Assembly: GCA_003024985.2 (NCBI GenBank)
Contig: PXIH01S0005869.1
Origin: Euperipatoides rowelli
Lineage: Eukaryota > Onychophora > Udeonychophora > Euonychophora > Peripatopsidae
Strand: one strand, 5' to 3'
DNA: 12,512 nucleotides
Shown here piece after piece: positions 1 to 8,467 of the stretch. The first letter of the stretch is position 1, and each line of letters begins with the position of its first letter. The position numbers were made by a program, and so were the translations under genes. The notes below the pieces were generated by a model that worked only from the letters and a program-made list of their open reading frames with translations, was not told the origin of the DNA and did no database searches.

Positions 1-18
1 GCCGTTGACTAAGTAAAA

Positions 19-43
19 TAAACTAAACTAAACTAAACTAAAC
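19..43. repeat. (TAAAC)5 short tandem repeat
   Basis: Five perfect consecutive copies of the pentamer TAAAC. It lies just beyond the C-terminal end of the minus-strand relic gene, so it could be a 3' tail or simple-repeat terminus of that element, but this is only positional. It is not the arthropod telomere repeat TTAGG. Confidence 0.85.
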
Positions 44-48
44 CTTCT

Positions 49-3000
49 ATTTTTTTCCAAAAGACCAAGTGGACATATTTTCCCTTTTCTAGGGAAAGCT
101 GTGTGATCAGTCACATCCCAAAAATGCATGAATTGGTGGAATGGATCTAACTAACAAAGGTCCAAGTGCATTAGCAATATAAGTTACTTGTGTTTTTGCT
201 CTGGAGAGTGGAGACCTACCTCAAACCTTACGGTACTTTCTCAATAGTTGTGATCTTTGCTATATTTCCAAGAAGAATTGCCAAATATCAGTGTCTGAAC
301 ATCTTAAACAACATTTGCTGGAGATGAGATGTGTCCCAGGTGAAAAATTATTGAAGAGTCTGCTACTTCATGACCACAGGACATTTAATAGCTTAATTAC
401 CTTCAGATTTGTAGGAATAACAAATATCATTGCAAATGGCATAAACAACTTTAATACCAAATATACCAGTTAGAGAATTATTTTGCCAGCTATCAGGTAT
501 TTTACAAGAGCTTCTTTAAAGTTATCACTCCTGAGCGAGTTAATAAACTTTGTCGCTGCTTTGAACCAGATATTTGAAAGTGAATATCTTGAATTAGATC
601 TTCAATCAAGTTCGTAGAGGGTGTAATTGTTCTTTCAAATAGCATTATTTTTACATTGTTTCTAAAGAATATGTTTAGAGATCTATCCAAATGTGGTGGG
701 AATACCTAATAGAAGCCATCTGAAATTAGTAAATCTACAACATCTGATCCCTCATCCAATGCTCGACTTTATAAGGCCTTAAAAATGTGGACTTCACAGT
801 ATTATTCATATGATAGAAAGGGATATGAAAGTCAATGGGTAGCTCAAGACTTCCTCATGTCATTTTTTTTTGTTCTACTTCAATAATTACGAGGTAGCCT
901 ACCTAAAATACCTCTCTCCATTTCAACTTCAAATATTGTCCCATCAGATTTCATCTTTTTGTTTTTACACTTCTGATGCAAATTAGAATCGTTTGTCTTG
1001 GGATGGACTTTTCAAACCAACTGGGGTCTTCTGCAAATTTGGTTACGAGTGAATTTTGACTGTAATTACCAATGATGTAAACTTTTAATAAGATGTCTTT
1101 AGTAACTTTTGATGCAGCTTTGCCGTGCTAATGTTGAAGAGATATTCACTGTAAATGTTACCAATTGGATTGAGACAGGATTTTATGCCATCAATATTTT
1201 GCATTCAAAGCACTGTTGGGCTGATTCCAAGAGCTCTGATCAAAAAAGTGTGTCAGAAACATGTTGAATAAAATGATTCTGGGCCCATCTTTTTCTTCCT
1301 GAAATTGAATTAGTGAATGCAGATATTTATTTTAAATGACTTGATGAATGGACATTTATTGTTTGCTTCAAGGTAATATCAATTGGGCTTCTTGAAAAAC
1401 TCTTTGTTGTTCTTCGAATAGAAAACTTTCTCTTCTTGAATTCCACCTTGATTCCAAGATGTGTTCATCCATTTTCAGCACATTATCATGGGAAAAAATA
1501 CTAACCAACGAGCATAGTTTGGTTGGTTGAATACAAAGAACAGATTGCATAACATTGAGAGGCTATACATATTCAACTGATAGTCACCTGTATTCATGAA
1601 TGCTTTTAGATAATTCATGGAAGAGCTGCAAGTACTGGATGTATCATCCACTACTGAACTGCTGGTATATTGAAAATAAATTTGTGTTAACATTTTTATT
1701 GTCTTGTAATACATCAAGCTCAGTGACAATCTCATTTAATACTGGATTTGTGAAATATAAGAAAATTTGGAAATGCAGAACTTCTATGGCAGCAGCAACA
1801 AGAGGAGGAAGGTATTTGCACCAGTTGAAGTGTTTTCCAGTAATAAATCATTTCAGTGAGCCTCCAGCTAGAATGCCTGCTTCAATTAGGATGTGTGGTC
1901 CCTCTGATTCAGAAACATATTTTTCTAGACCATTTGAAAAAGCCATTTGAATGTGAAATCCTCCAAGTTGAATAAAAATGTTGTCACTTTAGAGATTCCT
2001 CTGTTTGAATTTTTTAAGACTAATTTACAAATTGTCAGATCATAGGTGGCCATAATGTATTTTTGATTCTGAAATCTGTTGAGATATTTTCAATGTTTGT
2101 GAACTAAGTTACTGACAAATTAGTGAGGAATATATTTATCTGTGGAAGGTACCAATTTTTTTTGTTGCCACATTGGAGATGATCAAGAAACATTTTTTAA
2201 TTCTATGCCACCCACATTGGTGTTTCTTTCATTTGAAGGTCAAGTGAGATAATTCCTAGTCTAATGTGTTTCATTGCTTGACATCTGTTATGTTTGAAGG
2301 AAGTTTAGTGAACTTCACATATTTTCCAAAGGAATGATTGAATATATCATCTTAAGCTTCTTTCTATAAGGCTCAATTTCCAGGTCACTCACCTCAAATC
2401 TTTGTCATTCTTTCCGCTGCACCATTTGCCTCAAAATTGTTATCATTTTGAATACCGTAACAGTTTGAATTGCTTGTGGCATGATATCTTCGTAAACAAT
2501 CCCTACATTAGCCTATCATTTAATACGTATCTTTTCCACTGCATGTTTCAATAAATCTGTCATAATTTATCAAATGCTATACTTGAATACGGTACTGTAT
2601 GTCAGGAGGTAATTACATTCCATCTACAGCAGCAAAAGTTAGTTCTGTTTATAGTTCTTCAACAGTATTATAACTGGCACTGTGACCAAGTTGGTTTAAA
2701 AATTCAATCTTTTTTTTGTTTCCTGTCATGTTCTTCAGGGAAATCCTAACTGAAAATACTTTGATTCCTCACTCATAATTGCATAGATAACATCTTAGGA
2801 TATGATTCAATTTTTCTTTGCTTTCTTTCACCTTTCCTTCCCCTTAAAGCTGGCCCAATAATGAGATTTGTCAAAAAGGTCTTTTAGGTCAGTCACTTCA
2901 ATTTCATCTCTAAATGTACATTTAATGTCAATTTTTCTGGAAGGGTATTTTTTTTTTCTGTCCATAATTTCCCTACGGAGATCAAAAGTTATATCTCTTG

Positions 3001-3140
3001 CTTTTAATGCTTAAACTTCTGCATTTATTGAAATATTCTCTCATTCCTTGCTCATTCATAAGAGATTTGAATATAATAGGCTAAATTATGGTACTGGTAC
3101 CTCGGTTTTTATCTCTTTTAGCTTCTATTTTTAACTGACT
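49..3140 (-). pseudogene. Decayed large multicopy invertebrate protein gene (TE-like relic with PIN-like acidic motifs)
   Basis: Reading the minus strand from high to low coordinates gives colinear blocks that I recognise from memory as one family of long (about 1000+ residue) uncharacterised proteins, multicopy in crustaceans and other invertebrates. The blocks jump between frames and contain stops. Landmarks: ALKARDI and an open run of about 60 codons (about 2840-3020); LNQLGHSASYNTVEEL (about 2655-2710); NYDRFIETCSGKDT (2526-2567) then GIVYEDI; WYLPQIN (about 2130-2155); MATYDLTI (about 2030-2060); ILIEAGILAGGS (about 1855-1900); FNQPNYARWL (about 1502-1531); FSRSPIDITLKQTIN (about 1355-1400); FTNSISGRKRWAQNHF (about 1270-1320); KAASKVTKDILLKV (about 1080-1121); YPLTFISLS (about 815-843); HEVADSS (354-374) and CSDTDI (284-301); AFPRKGKICPLGLLEK (52-99). 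The HE.AD and SDTD acidic pairs resemble PIN/FEN-like nuclease motifs, which is an inference. Many frameshifts show that it is dead. Short ORFs in this span are fragments or shadows of it. Confidence 0.66.
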
Positions 3141-3280
3141 TCCAAAATGTTTATTTATATATTTATTTATTTTTCTTTAAAGTTTAAGCCTTGGCTTATA
3201 CAGTTCTAGAAAACAAAATCTAGAAATTACAAAACAATACAAAATACAATTTTTAAATAACTTATGCAATGAAAAATATA

Positions 3281-3294
3281 AAAACTAAAGTAAA
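3281..3294. repeat. Left target-site duplication of the SINE
   Basis: AAAACTAAAGTAAA, identical to 3558-3571 on the other side of the SINE tail. Confidence 0.8.
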
Positions 3295-3557
3295 GCCCTT
3301 CGGGGCATGGCCCTGCAGTCTTCATAGCTGACTCGTAATCCAGCGTCGCTGGTTCGCGTCAGTGTAAAGTATATAACTTTTCTTAAGATTGTTTTCGGAT
3401 TTATTTTCTAATAGGTTTATTTATAAGTTATTGATTAATGTGGGTTAATGATTGATTATGAGTAATATTAAGTTCTTATTTACGCACATTAATTATAGTA
3501 AGCTATTTGTAGATAAATAACTTCAAATAGAGTAAATTTATTTAAAAAAACAAAAAA
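3295..3557 (+). mobile_element. tRNA-derived SINE with A-rich tail and 14-bp target-site duplication
   Basis: The 263-bp insert starts GCCCTTCGGGGCATGG. It carries a tRNA-like head with an A-box-like TGGCCCTGCAGT (3308-3319), an anticodon-arm-like CTGACTCGTAATCCAG (3329-3343 region) and a B-box-like GGTTCGCGTC (3351-3360). An AT-rich body follows, ending in an A-rich tail (about 3541-3560). The 14-mer AAAACTAAAGTAAA flanks it perfectly at 3281-3294 and 3558-3571, which is the mark of LINE-mediated retroposition. The tail/duplication border is ambiguous by a few A residues. The anticodon stem has a mismatch and the head lacks an acceptor stem, so this is not a functional tRNA. Confidence 0.8.
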
Positions 3558-3571
3558 AAAACTAAAGTAAA
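3558..3571. repeat. Right target-site duplication of the SINE
   Basis: AAAACTAAAGTAAA, identical to 3281-3294. The first A residues merge with the SINE tail. Confidence 0.78.
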
Positions 3572-3600
3572 AATATAACTAAGTAAAGTGTCTTACTCTA

Positions 3601-4162
3601 CTATACCTCCATTGTGTATACTCATACAAGAATTTGATAGGAAATGAAGCTGCTGAATTTTCATTGTTTACTCCTCCAATTTCTGTTAAAATACTTATGT
3701 AGCCTAATAACTATGAACATCTTTCATTAGGTGTACCGTATATAGGCTACTTCTTCATTTTCCAAAATATGATCTTCTATAAAATTACAAATTTCATCAA
3801 ATGCCGAAGCATATACACTTCTTGTTATGTGCCATTATGTCATAACACTTCTTACCTTTGTCTTTAGTTATGCTTGTTTTTCGAAATTCAGTCTTCAAAG
3901 TCTATGGTAATGGATTCTTTTGCAACAAAGTCATCACAAATTTACAATAGTAGCCTATCACTTCGTCATTTAAATTTTCTGCATAGTCCAACACATTTAC
4001 TTCAACTTCTTTTTTTTGTTGTTGTTGTTTCATATGGAATAAGTTTTGTTTTAAATTTTTATGTTTCTTTACACTCTTAGAACAAAAAAAGACATACTCG
4101 TGCAAAGATCCATGATGAATGAAAAGAAGCTCCAGACATCTTAAGTTGATGATGATCATCAA
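3601..4162 (-). pseudogene. Possible N-terminal continuation of the relic gene
   Basis: The minus strand has an 86-codon open frame (3902-4162) whose end reads NVLDYAENLNDEVIGYYCKF. Further down, in another frame, is SAFDEICNFIEDHILENEE (about 3750-3810). Both look like real protein rather than intron noise: they are acidic and helical and resemble the N-terminal region of the same family as the 49-3140 relic. A short glutamine/lysine run (QQQQKK) comes from a CAA/TTG repeat at about 4015-4030. The block lies in the order expected if the LINE-like and SINE sequences at 3149-3640 split the relic. The family assignment here is weak, and it could be a second copy or unrelated. Confidence 0.3.
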
Positions 4163-4168
4163 CTTAAG
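4140..4168. repeat. Perfect 13-bp inverted repeat, 3-nt loop
   Basis: CTTAAGTTGATGA (4140-4152), TGA spacer, TCATCAACTTAAG (4156-4168). As RNA it would form a tight 13-bp stem with a 3-nt loop on either strand. No T-run or gene end is next to it, so I do not call it a terminator. It sits exactly at the upstream edge of the 3902-4162 open frame. Confidence 0.85.
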
Positions 4169-4539
4169 CTGTTGATCACTGGGAATTGAGGGTGTATCAG
4201 TATTTAAAAATAATTTTAATTGAAGGATTCTACTAGCAATTTTAAATATTTACCTCAAGAATTAAACTTGGAGCGGGAATGACTTAAGGGGGTGGGGGTA
4301 CTGTCAGGCAGAAATAAAAACCTTATTAAAGAAATATTAATAATTGATATTAAATTGCGGTACCCATTAACATTTCAAAAATTTAAAAAAAAATACTTTT
4401 TAAATAATTAGTATCGTAATCAAAGTGCACCAGTAATAGATTTTGCTGTGGCCATAAATATACAGTAGCCTAATATACCTAGTTATGTCTCCATTTTGAC
4501 TATTGTTAATGTAATTAAAATTGTTTTACAAATAAAGAA

Positions 4540-4551
4540 GGGGGGGGGGGG
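4540..4551. repeat. G12 homopolymer
   Basis: Twelve consecutive G in otherwise AT-rich sequence. It is one of five G11-G13 runs in the window. Confidence 0.9.
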
Positions 4552-5262
4552 AGTAATTAAAACAATTGTTTCTATATAAAAAGCTTATTTCATCTAATAA
4601 GGCAAAACAAACATTTCCATAAAAATTTTATTGCTTCAAAGACTATAAAAAGAAATTTAATTGAATCTGTAATAAAAAAATAACACTATATTGTTTCTAT
4701 AAGAAGTGATATTTATGACATTTAATCTTTCAGCTACCGAATGTGTCAATTGATGTGTGAAGTTTTCATATATTTTTTAAGCTTGTTTGATTAGTTATAC
4801 TTTAAGGATGATTTGTCAACAATAATGTACAATAAAAAATAATAATTTAATACCTGAAATAATAAATTGCAAAGATTTATAATAAAATGCTTTTTTTTTT
4901 TTTCATTTCACTTGCTTTGCTATTAAATTAACCATAACTTTTCTGAATTAACTTTTTTAATGTAGGCTATTATTTGTTGAAAATAAAGACATTCCTTATC
5001 AAAAATATATTTGAATGAAAGAAATTGAATAGCCAATGATATGCCTGCAATACATAATAAAAGAATTGATAATAAGGTGTTACCGTACTATTCTATTACC
5101 GGTGTATTATTTTGATGTGTTATTATATTCGGTAACCTATGTACAGTCAAACAGATATGAAAAAATTGCATTGAGGTTTTAGACCATATAACTGTCAATA
5201 TTGATAGCTTTAAAAATACAGTACACTTTGAATAAAAATCTGATCTATTTTAATTTTATGTA

Positions 5263-5289
5263 TTTTTTTTTTTTTTTTGGGGGGGGGGG
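5263..5289. repeat. Compound T16-G11 tract
   Basis: Sixteen T (5263-5278) run directly into eleven G (5279-5289). This is a probable microsatellite and also a likely place for assembly length error. Confidence 0.9.
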
Positions 5290-6229
5290 CTTAGAAATTT
5301 ATTTTAAATTAAGAAAATGACAAATTTGTATGACTGACTGAAAATTACCATACTTGGTTTAATTACCCAGATGGCGCTTCGTCTTAAGACACCTTTTAGA
5401 ATTAGCAAGCTTAAAAATATTCTTTCTATATCTGTATTTACCGTATTAAACCATTTACTTTTCTTGTAGACAAAGTCCAACTGATTTATCTCCAATTAAA
5501 ATTATCTCTATGTGGTCTATTTATCTTATAATGCAGATCCAAACACCTGCTTTATTTTAATCAGCCACGCTCGTGATTGATTTATTCCAAGTTTGATCTT
5601 TTTGTTTAGAATGTGTTTTACATTTAATCACATGCAAATTGAATTGTTTTCTCAGGTTCTTATGATAAAGGGATCCTTATTGGAAAATTACATACGGTAT
5701 AAACAACAGTTAAGTGTCATTGTCTCAGGCTATTCTATTATAATGTTGGCTATGGAGTTTTAAATTAATCTTATTGTGTTTTTATTTTTTTCATTAGTTG
5801 ATTGAATAACTGATTTTTGTTAAATGCAATTTTTATGTTCGGTCAGGGTTTCACTATTTTTATTAGTGAATGTCGTGCTCATAAAGAATGTAAACATTGG
5901 TCACAGTTTAGTTGCAGTCCAATCATAGGCTACTTGTGAAAATCAGCCTTTAGAGTGTATATCCTGATGGCTTAGCTTATTTGAATTAAAACCACAATGA
6001 GCTATATGTCTAGCCTTCAAGTATATTTTTTTGCATTAACTATTTCTCTTGATATTGGAAGGTTTTAATTTCCATCATAATCAGAAAAAGTTATTGAGTT
6101 TAAAAATAAACCATATGGGTTCAGATCAAGCAATTTAAGCTCTCTAAAGCCACGTTTATGTCATTTGAAGATGGATCTTGTGTTTATTTATAGAGAAATT
6201 GTTTTAAATTACAACAAAAATAGATTCTA

Positions 6230-6631
6230 TCTAGTTGATAGCAGACAAAACTCTAGATGTCATAAAATATAAAATAAAAATCTTTTATAGTAAAAATAAG
6301 TTATTACTTAACTCAGTTATGAGAAGGAATGGTAAAATATGAAATGGCCTACCTAGAGATGCCTTTGATGCAAGTTTTAGGGGATTCAAAAAATTCTTGA
6401 ATGATTATTTGAGGAAATTTGAGAATACTACTGTTTTTTTTTGTTTTTTTTTGTATGAACTATTTCATACTGTTTTGTTTGATTTGTATTTTGAATTCAT
6501 TGTTTTTTTTTTTTTGGTTTGGGTTATGTTTTTTTGAGATTGTAATGATAAATGTCATATTGTATTAGTATTGATCTCGCTGTATGCTATATAGACTCTG
6601 GTCTAAATCCTCTAGCCTAATAAATAAATTT
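6230..6631 (+). mobile_element. 5'-truncated non-LTR retrotransposon 3' end (ORF2 C-terminus plus 3' UTR)
   Basis: In the plus frame from about 6301 the translation reads LLLNSVMRRNGKI, a stop, then NGLPRDAFDASFRGFKKFL and NDYL (to about 6411). This matches the C-terminal signature of LINE ORF2 proteins, in which a 'WN.LP' motif is followed by an 'FK..L..YL' helix; here the W codon has become TGA (6340-6342). After the coding remnant come T-rich tracts and a 3' UTR ending CTCTAGCCTAATAAATAAAT (6611-6630), with a typical AATAAATAAA tail. The fragment is severely 5'-truncated, as is usual for LINE insertions. It lies about 250 bp upstream of the ERO1 exon in the same orientation, so its AATAAA could act as an intronic polyadenylation signal. 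The 5' limit is uncertain and no target-site duplication was found. Confidence 0.62.
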
Positions 6632-6848
6632 GTCTTATTAGTGGACTTATGAAACGCAAAATTATTTGTGATCATTACATGAGGCATGATAGCTCCTTCT
6701 CTTTCCCCACCACATTCTTTTCATTCATTTTTCCTGTTAGTGTTAGATAAATCAACTGGGGTTAACATAACATTAAATTTAAAAGATATCATCAACCCAA
6801 TTTAATATTTTTCCCCCCACTAATTTTATTGCTTGATGTGTTTCCATG

Positions 6849-6876
6849 TACTGATTTTTTTTTTTTTTCATTCTAG
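6849..6876 (+). promoter_or_regulatory. 3' splice site of ERO1 exon A (branch site, T14 tract, AG)
   Basis: A branch-point-like TACTGAT (6849-6855) is followed by a T14 run (6855-6868) and CATTCTAG ending at 6876. The candidate branch A at 6854 is 22 nt from the AG, a normal distance. Confidence 0.8.
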
Positions 6877-6996
6877 CGTGATGAAACTATTGATGATTGC
6901 ACATGTCGAGTTGACACTGTAGATCAATTCAACAATATGAAGATTTATCCTCGGTTGAACAGTTTGTTGCAAAAAGATTTCTTCAGATTTTACAAG
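6877..6996 (+). CDS. ERO1: ERO1 ER oxidoreductin, internal exon A (partial gene)
   Basis: This 120-nt exon encodes 40 residues, RDETIDDCTCRV through LQKDFFRFYK, in phase 0 at both ends. ERO1 is the FAD-dependent thiol oxidase of the ER lumen; it re-oxidises protein disulfide isomerase and passes electrons to oxygen, making H2O2. The block aligns closely with animal ERO1, where the corresponding region is DDCTC-(I/V)D.FNN...PRL..LL..D(Y/F)FR(Y/F)YK. The two cysteines of DDCTC are at 6898-6900 and 6904-6906 and correspond to Cys46/Cys48 of human ERO1A. The exon has no in-frame stop and no frameshift, so the gene looks intact. The donor is AAG|GTGAAT, somewhat weak, followed at once by a T18 run. 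The upstream exon with the signal peptide and CFCQ motif was not found and is probably left of the window. Confidence 0.95.
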
Positions 6997-7003
6997 GTGA
7001 ATC

Positions 7004-7021
7004 TTTTTTTTTTTTTTTTTT
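7004..7021 (+). promoter_or_regulatory. T18 tract just downstream of the exon A donor
   Basis: Eighteen T begin seven bases after the GT of a non-consensus donor (GTGAAT). U-rich sequence directly downstream of weak donors is the known binding context for TIA-1-type proteins, which recruit U1. A role here is inferred. Confidence 0.4.
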
Positions 7022-7190
7022 ACATAGTACAGTAGTTCTGTTTATATTCACTATGATACACACTTTATTAATAGATATTTTAGGGCCTAATCTACTAGCT
7101 TAATTTCACATTGGTCACACAATTACACATAAAGGAAAACTTCATTAACTGTGTGTTTTTTTTAAATACAATATGATGAACTCCTGAAGT

Positions 7191-7201
7191 GGGGGGGGGG
7201 G
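7191..7201. repeat. G11 homopolymer
   Basis: Eleven G in the ERO1 intron, in the same orientation as the runs at 4540, 5279, 7835 and 9675. Confidence 0.9.
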
Positions 7202-7514
7202 TGTTGCTGTTGGATGTATGTTGTATTGTGACATGAATCCAACCCCAGAGAGGCATCATATAAGAGATAAAAGAAAAGACTGCAACTCAGGTTTGGTAAA
7301 TAAAACAGTTTATTCCAAAAGTAGGAACTCACAAATAGGCACTTGTAGACTAAAAAATCAGCAACTCCCTGAATAAATAAACAGGTAACTCTGCTTATGC
7401 TTCATCAGTAAGCAAGAAAACTGTGAACAAAGACACAAAGCGAATAAATGCGATAAATTACAAAGATAAATAGTATTTTATTTCGTAAATCGTTTTAAAT
7501 GATGCTTTACCGGT

Positions 7515-7742
7515 ATCTATATTTTTGATACAATTCTTGATTGTTGATGAAAAGTAAATTTATCATCAAAAGTAATACTGAGATCAGAATGCATTGTGAC
7601 ATTCTTTATCTACTATATTTAAATAAAATTTTAGGATTATATCCTATAGACATAGATTCAGATTTTAAATACGGTATCTAAATTGTTTTCATTGACCAAT
7701 CAACAACAGTATCTAAATTATGTTGTAGATTGATGCAATTAT
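7515..7742 (-). mobile_element. Non-LTR retrotransposon reverse-transcriptase fragment
   Basis: Minus-strand translation shows CINLQHNLDTVVDWSMK (7683-7740 region), and after frame changes MHSDLSITFDDKFTFHQ (within 7520-7603), ending QSRIVSKI. These match the stretch of LINE reverse transcriptases after the catalytic FADD box, with the pattern 'LQ.DLD...W' followed by 'DLGV.FD..L.F..H...I..KA'. The catalytic FADD motif itself is not found upstream, where AT-rich ATAG-like sequence begins. Stops and frameshifts show decay. The element may extend to lower coordinates (about 7260-7515), where I cannot recognise coding blocks. Confidence 0.6.
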
Positions 7743-7834
7743 TTATTGATTTAATATATCCATCATATTACTAGCCCATCTATCTAGATATCTATCATCA
7801 TATCTTATCAATATATACAGCAGTATAGGATCTA

Positions 7835-7846
7835 GGGGGGGGGGGG
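7835..7846. repeat. G12 homopolymer
   Basis: Twelve G, followed by TAACCCCTGCGTCACA. The 10-mer CCCCTGCGTC recurs at 10002-10011. Confidence 0.9.
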
Positions 7847-8031
7847 TAACCCCTGCGTCACATCTGGGGGGTGGGCTCAAAATTGACCTTGCTGTTAAAA
7901 AATATAATGTATTAAGTTTTTGATATAAGGAAATAAACATGTATGGTCAAGGACACTCAACCAAAATTGTAGGTAGTCAATATAAAGTTATCCATCTTTA
8001 ATAATATTTTGAGCATGAAGTATTGATTAAT

Positions 8032-8036
8032 GGTTA
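8032..8036. repeat. Left 5-bp target-site duplication of the MITE
   Basis: GGTTA immediately before the CAGT terminus, repeated at 8376-8380. Confidence 0.7.
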
Positions 8037-8375
8037 CAGTGTGCTCCCCATAAATTTTTACCAGACGGGTGGAATGAAGCAATACCCGGGTGTACAAAAA
8101 AAATCTTGATTATTGTCTTGTTTAGCGTAGCCTACAGAATTTAGTGTGTATCATAGTGAATATATCCTAGCTCTCTAGATTTTCTTGTAACGCAAGAAAC
8201 CAAGGTGGTCTTGGGACTAGTTTGATTTTTCATCACTATTAATTACAAATGTCTTAAATTACTTTTCCATTCCTGCTCATTATTTCCCATGTCAATTCAC
8301 AAGATTAATTAGCCGGGTGGTCATTAAAACCAGCCGGGTGACGCACCCATCCAAAATGTTATGGGGAGAATACTG
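8037..8375. mobile_element. 339-bp MITE with CAG...CTG termini (hAT-like)
   Basis: The left end CAGTGTGCTCCCCATAA (8037-8053) and the right end TTATGGGGAGAATACTG (8359-8375) are inverted repeats matching at 15 of 17 positions. Each is directly flanked by GGTTA (8032-8036 and 8376-8380). The interior has no ORF but repeats a (C)CGGGTG word near both ends (8065-8071 as ACGGGTG, 8086-8092, 8313-8319, 8333-8339), which looks like subterminal transposase-binding repeats. CAG termini are typical of hAT elements. A 5-bp duplication fits the hAT5 subgroup better than the usual 8-bp hAT duplication, and other 5-bp-duplicating superfamilies cannot be excluded. It is non-autonomous and must have been moved by a transposase encoded elsewhere. 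Confidence 0.8.
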
Positions 8376-8380
8376 GGTTA
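8376..8380. repeat. Right 5-bp target-site duplication of the MITE
   Basis: GGTTA immediately after the CTG terminus. Confidence 0.7.
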
Positions 8381-8467
8381 TCAAAATGTCCATAATTGTA
8401 ACCAAAAAAATATCAAAATATTTACATTAAAATTTTTGCCATTTTTGTTATAGAAACATCCACACAA

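Larger units (their letters stand above)
3149..3640 (-). mobile_element. Probable minus-strand LINE 3' end (host of the nested SINE)
   Basis: On the minus strand the segment ends in an (AAATAAATA)-type tail (plus-strand 3149-3175 is TTTATTTATATATTTATTTA), preceded by AT-rich sequence with GTATAAGCCAAGGCTTAAAC. This resembles the short 3' UTRs of invertebrate non-LTR elements and the arrangement at the window's right end (12334-12512). It separates the well-supported relic gene (below 3140) from a possible upstream part (above 3600). The left edge is fairly clear and the right edge is a guess. No coding block of the element is present. Confidence 0.35.
4170..6230. other. AT-rich intronic/intergenic stretch without a recognisable gene
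   Basis: I see no convincing coding block on either strand. It contains a G12 run (4540-4551) flanked by the direct repeat GTAATTAAAA (4511-4520 and 4553-4562), a T16G11 compound tract (5263-5289), and many TACNGTA and TAGGCTA words. The small open frame at 5304-5495 (minus) has no family features and is treated as chance. It most likely belongs to the ERO1 intron preceding the exon at 6877. Confidence 0.6.

Noticed and set aside
19-43. Telomere-type repeat
   Set aside because: The unit is TAAAC with only five copies, not TTAGG or TTAGGG, and it is flanked by relic coding sequence.
291-473. 60-residue plus-strand ORF
   Set aside because: It is antisense to the relic gene's HE.AD/SDTD region, whose minus-strand blocks explain the sequence.
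1600-1950. 116-residue plus-strand ORF, the longest in the window
   Set aside because: It lies antisense to the NYARWL and ILAGG blocks of the minus-strand relic, and I recognise no domain in it.
3308-3362. Functional tRNA-Thr (CGT) gene
   Set aside because: Box-like words are present but there is no acceptor stem, the anticodon stem is mismatched, and the segment is the head of a SINE with target-site duplications.
7743-7940. 65-residue minus-strand ORF
   Set aside because: It reads through the C12 complement (a run of prolines) and ATAG-rich low-complexity sequence and matches no family.
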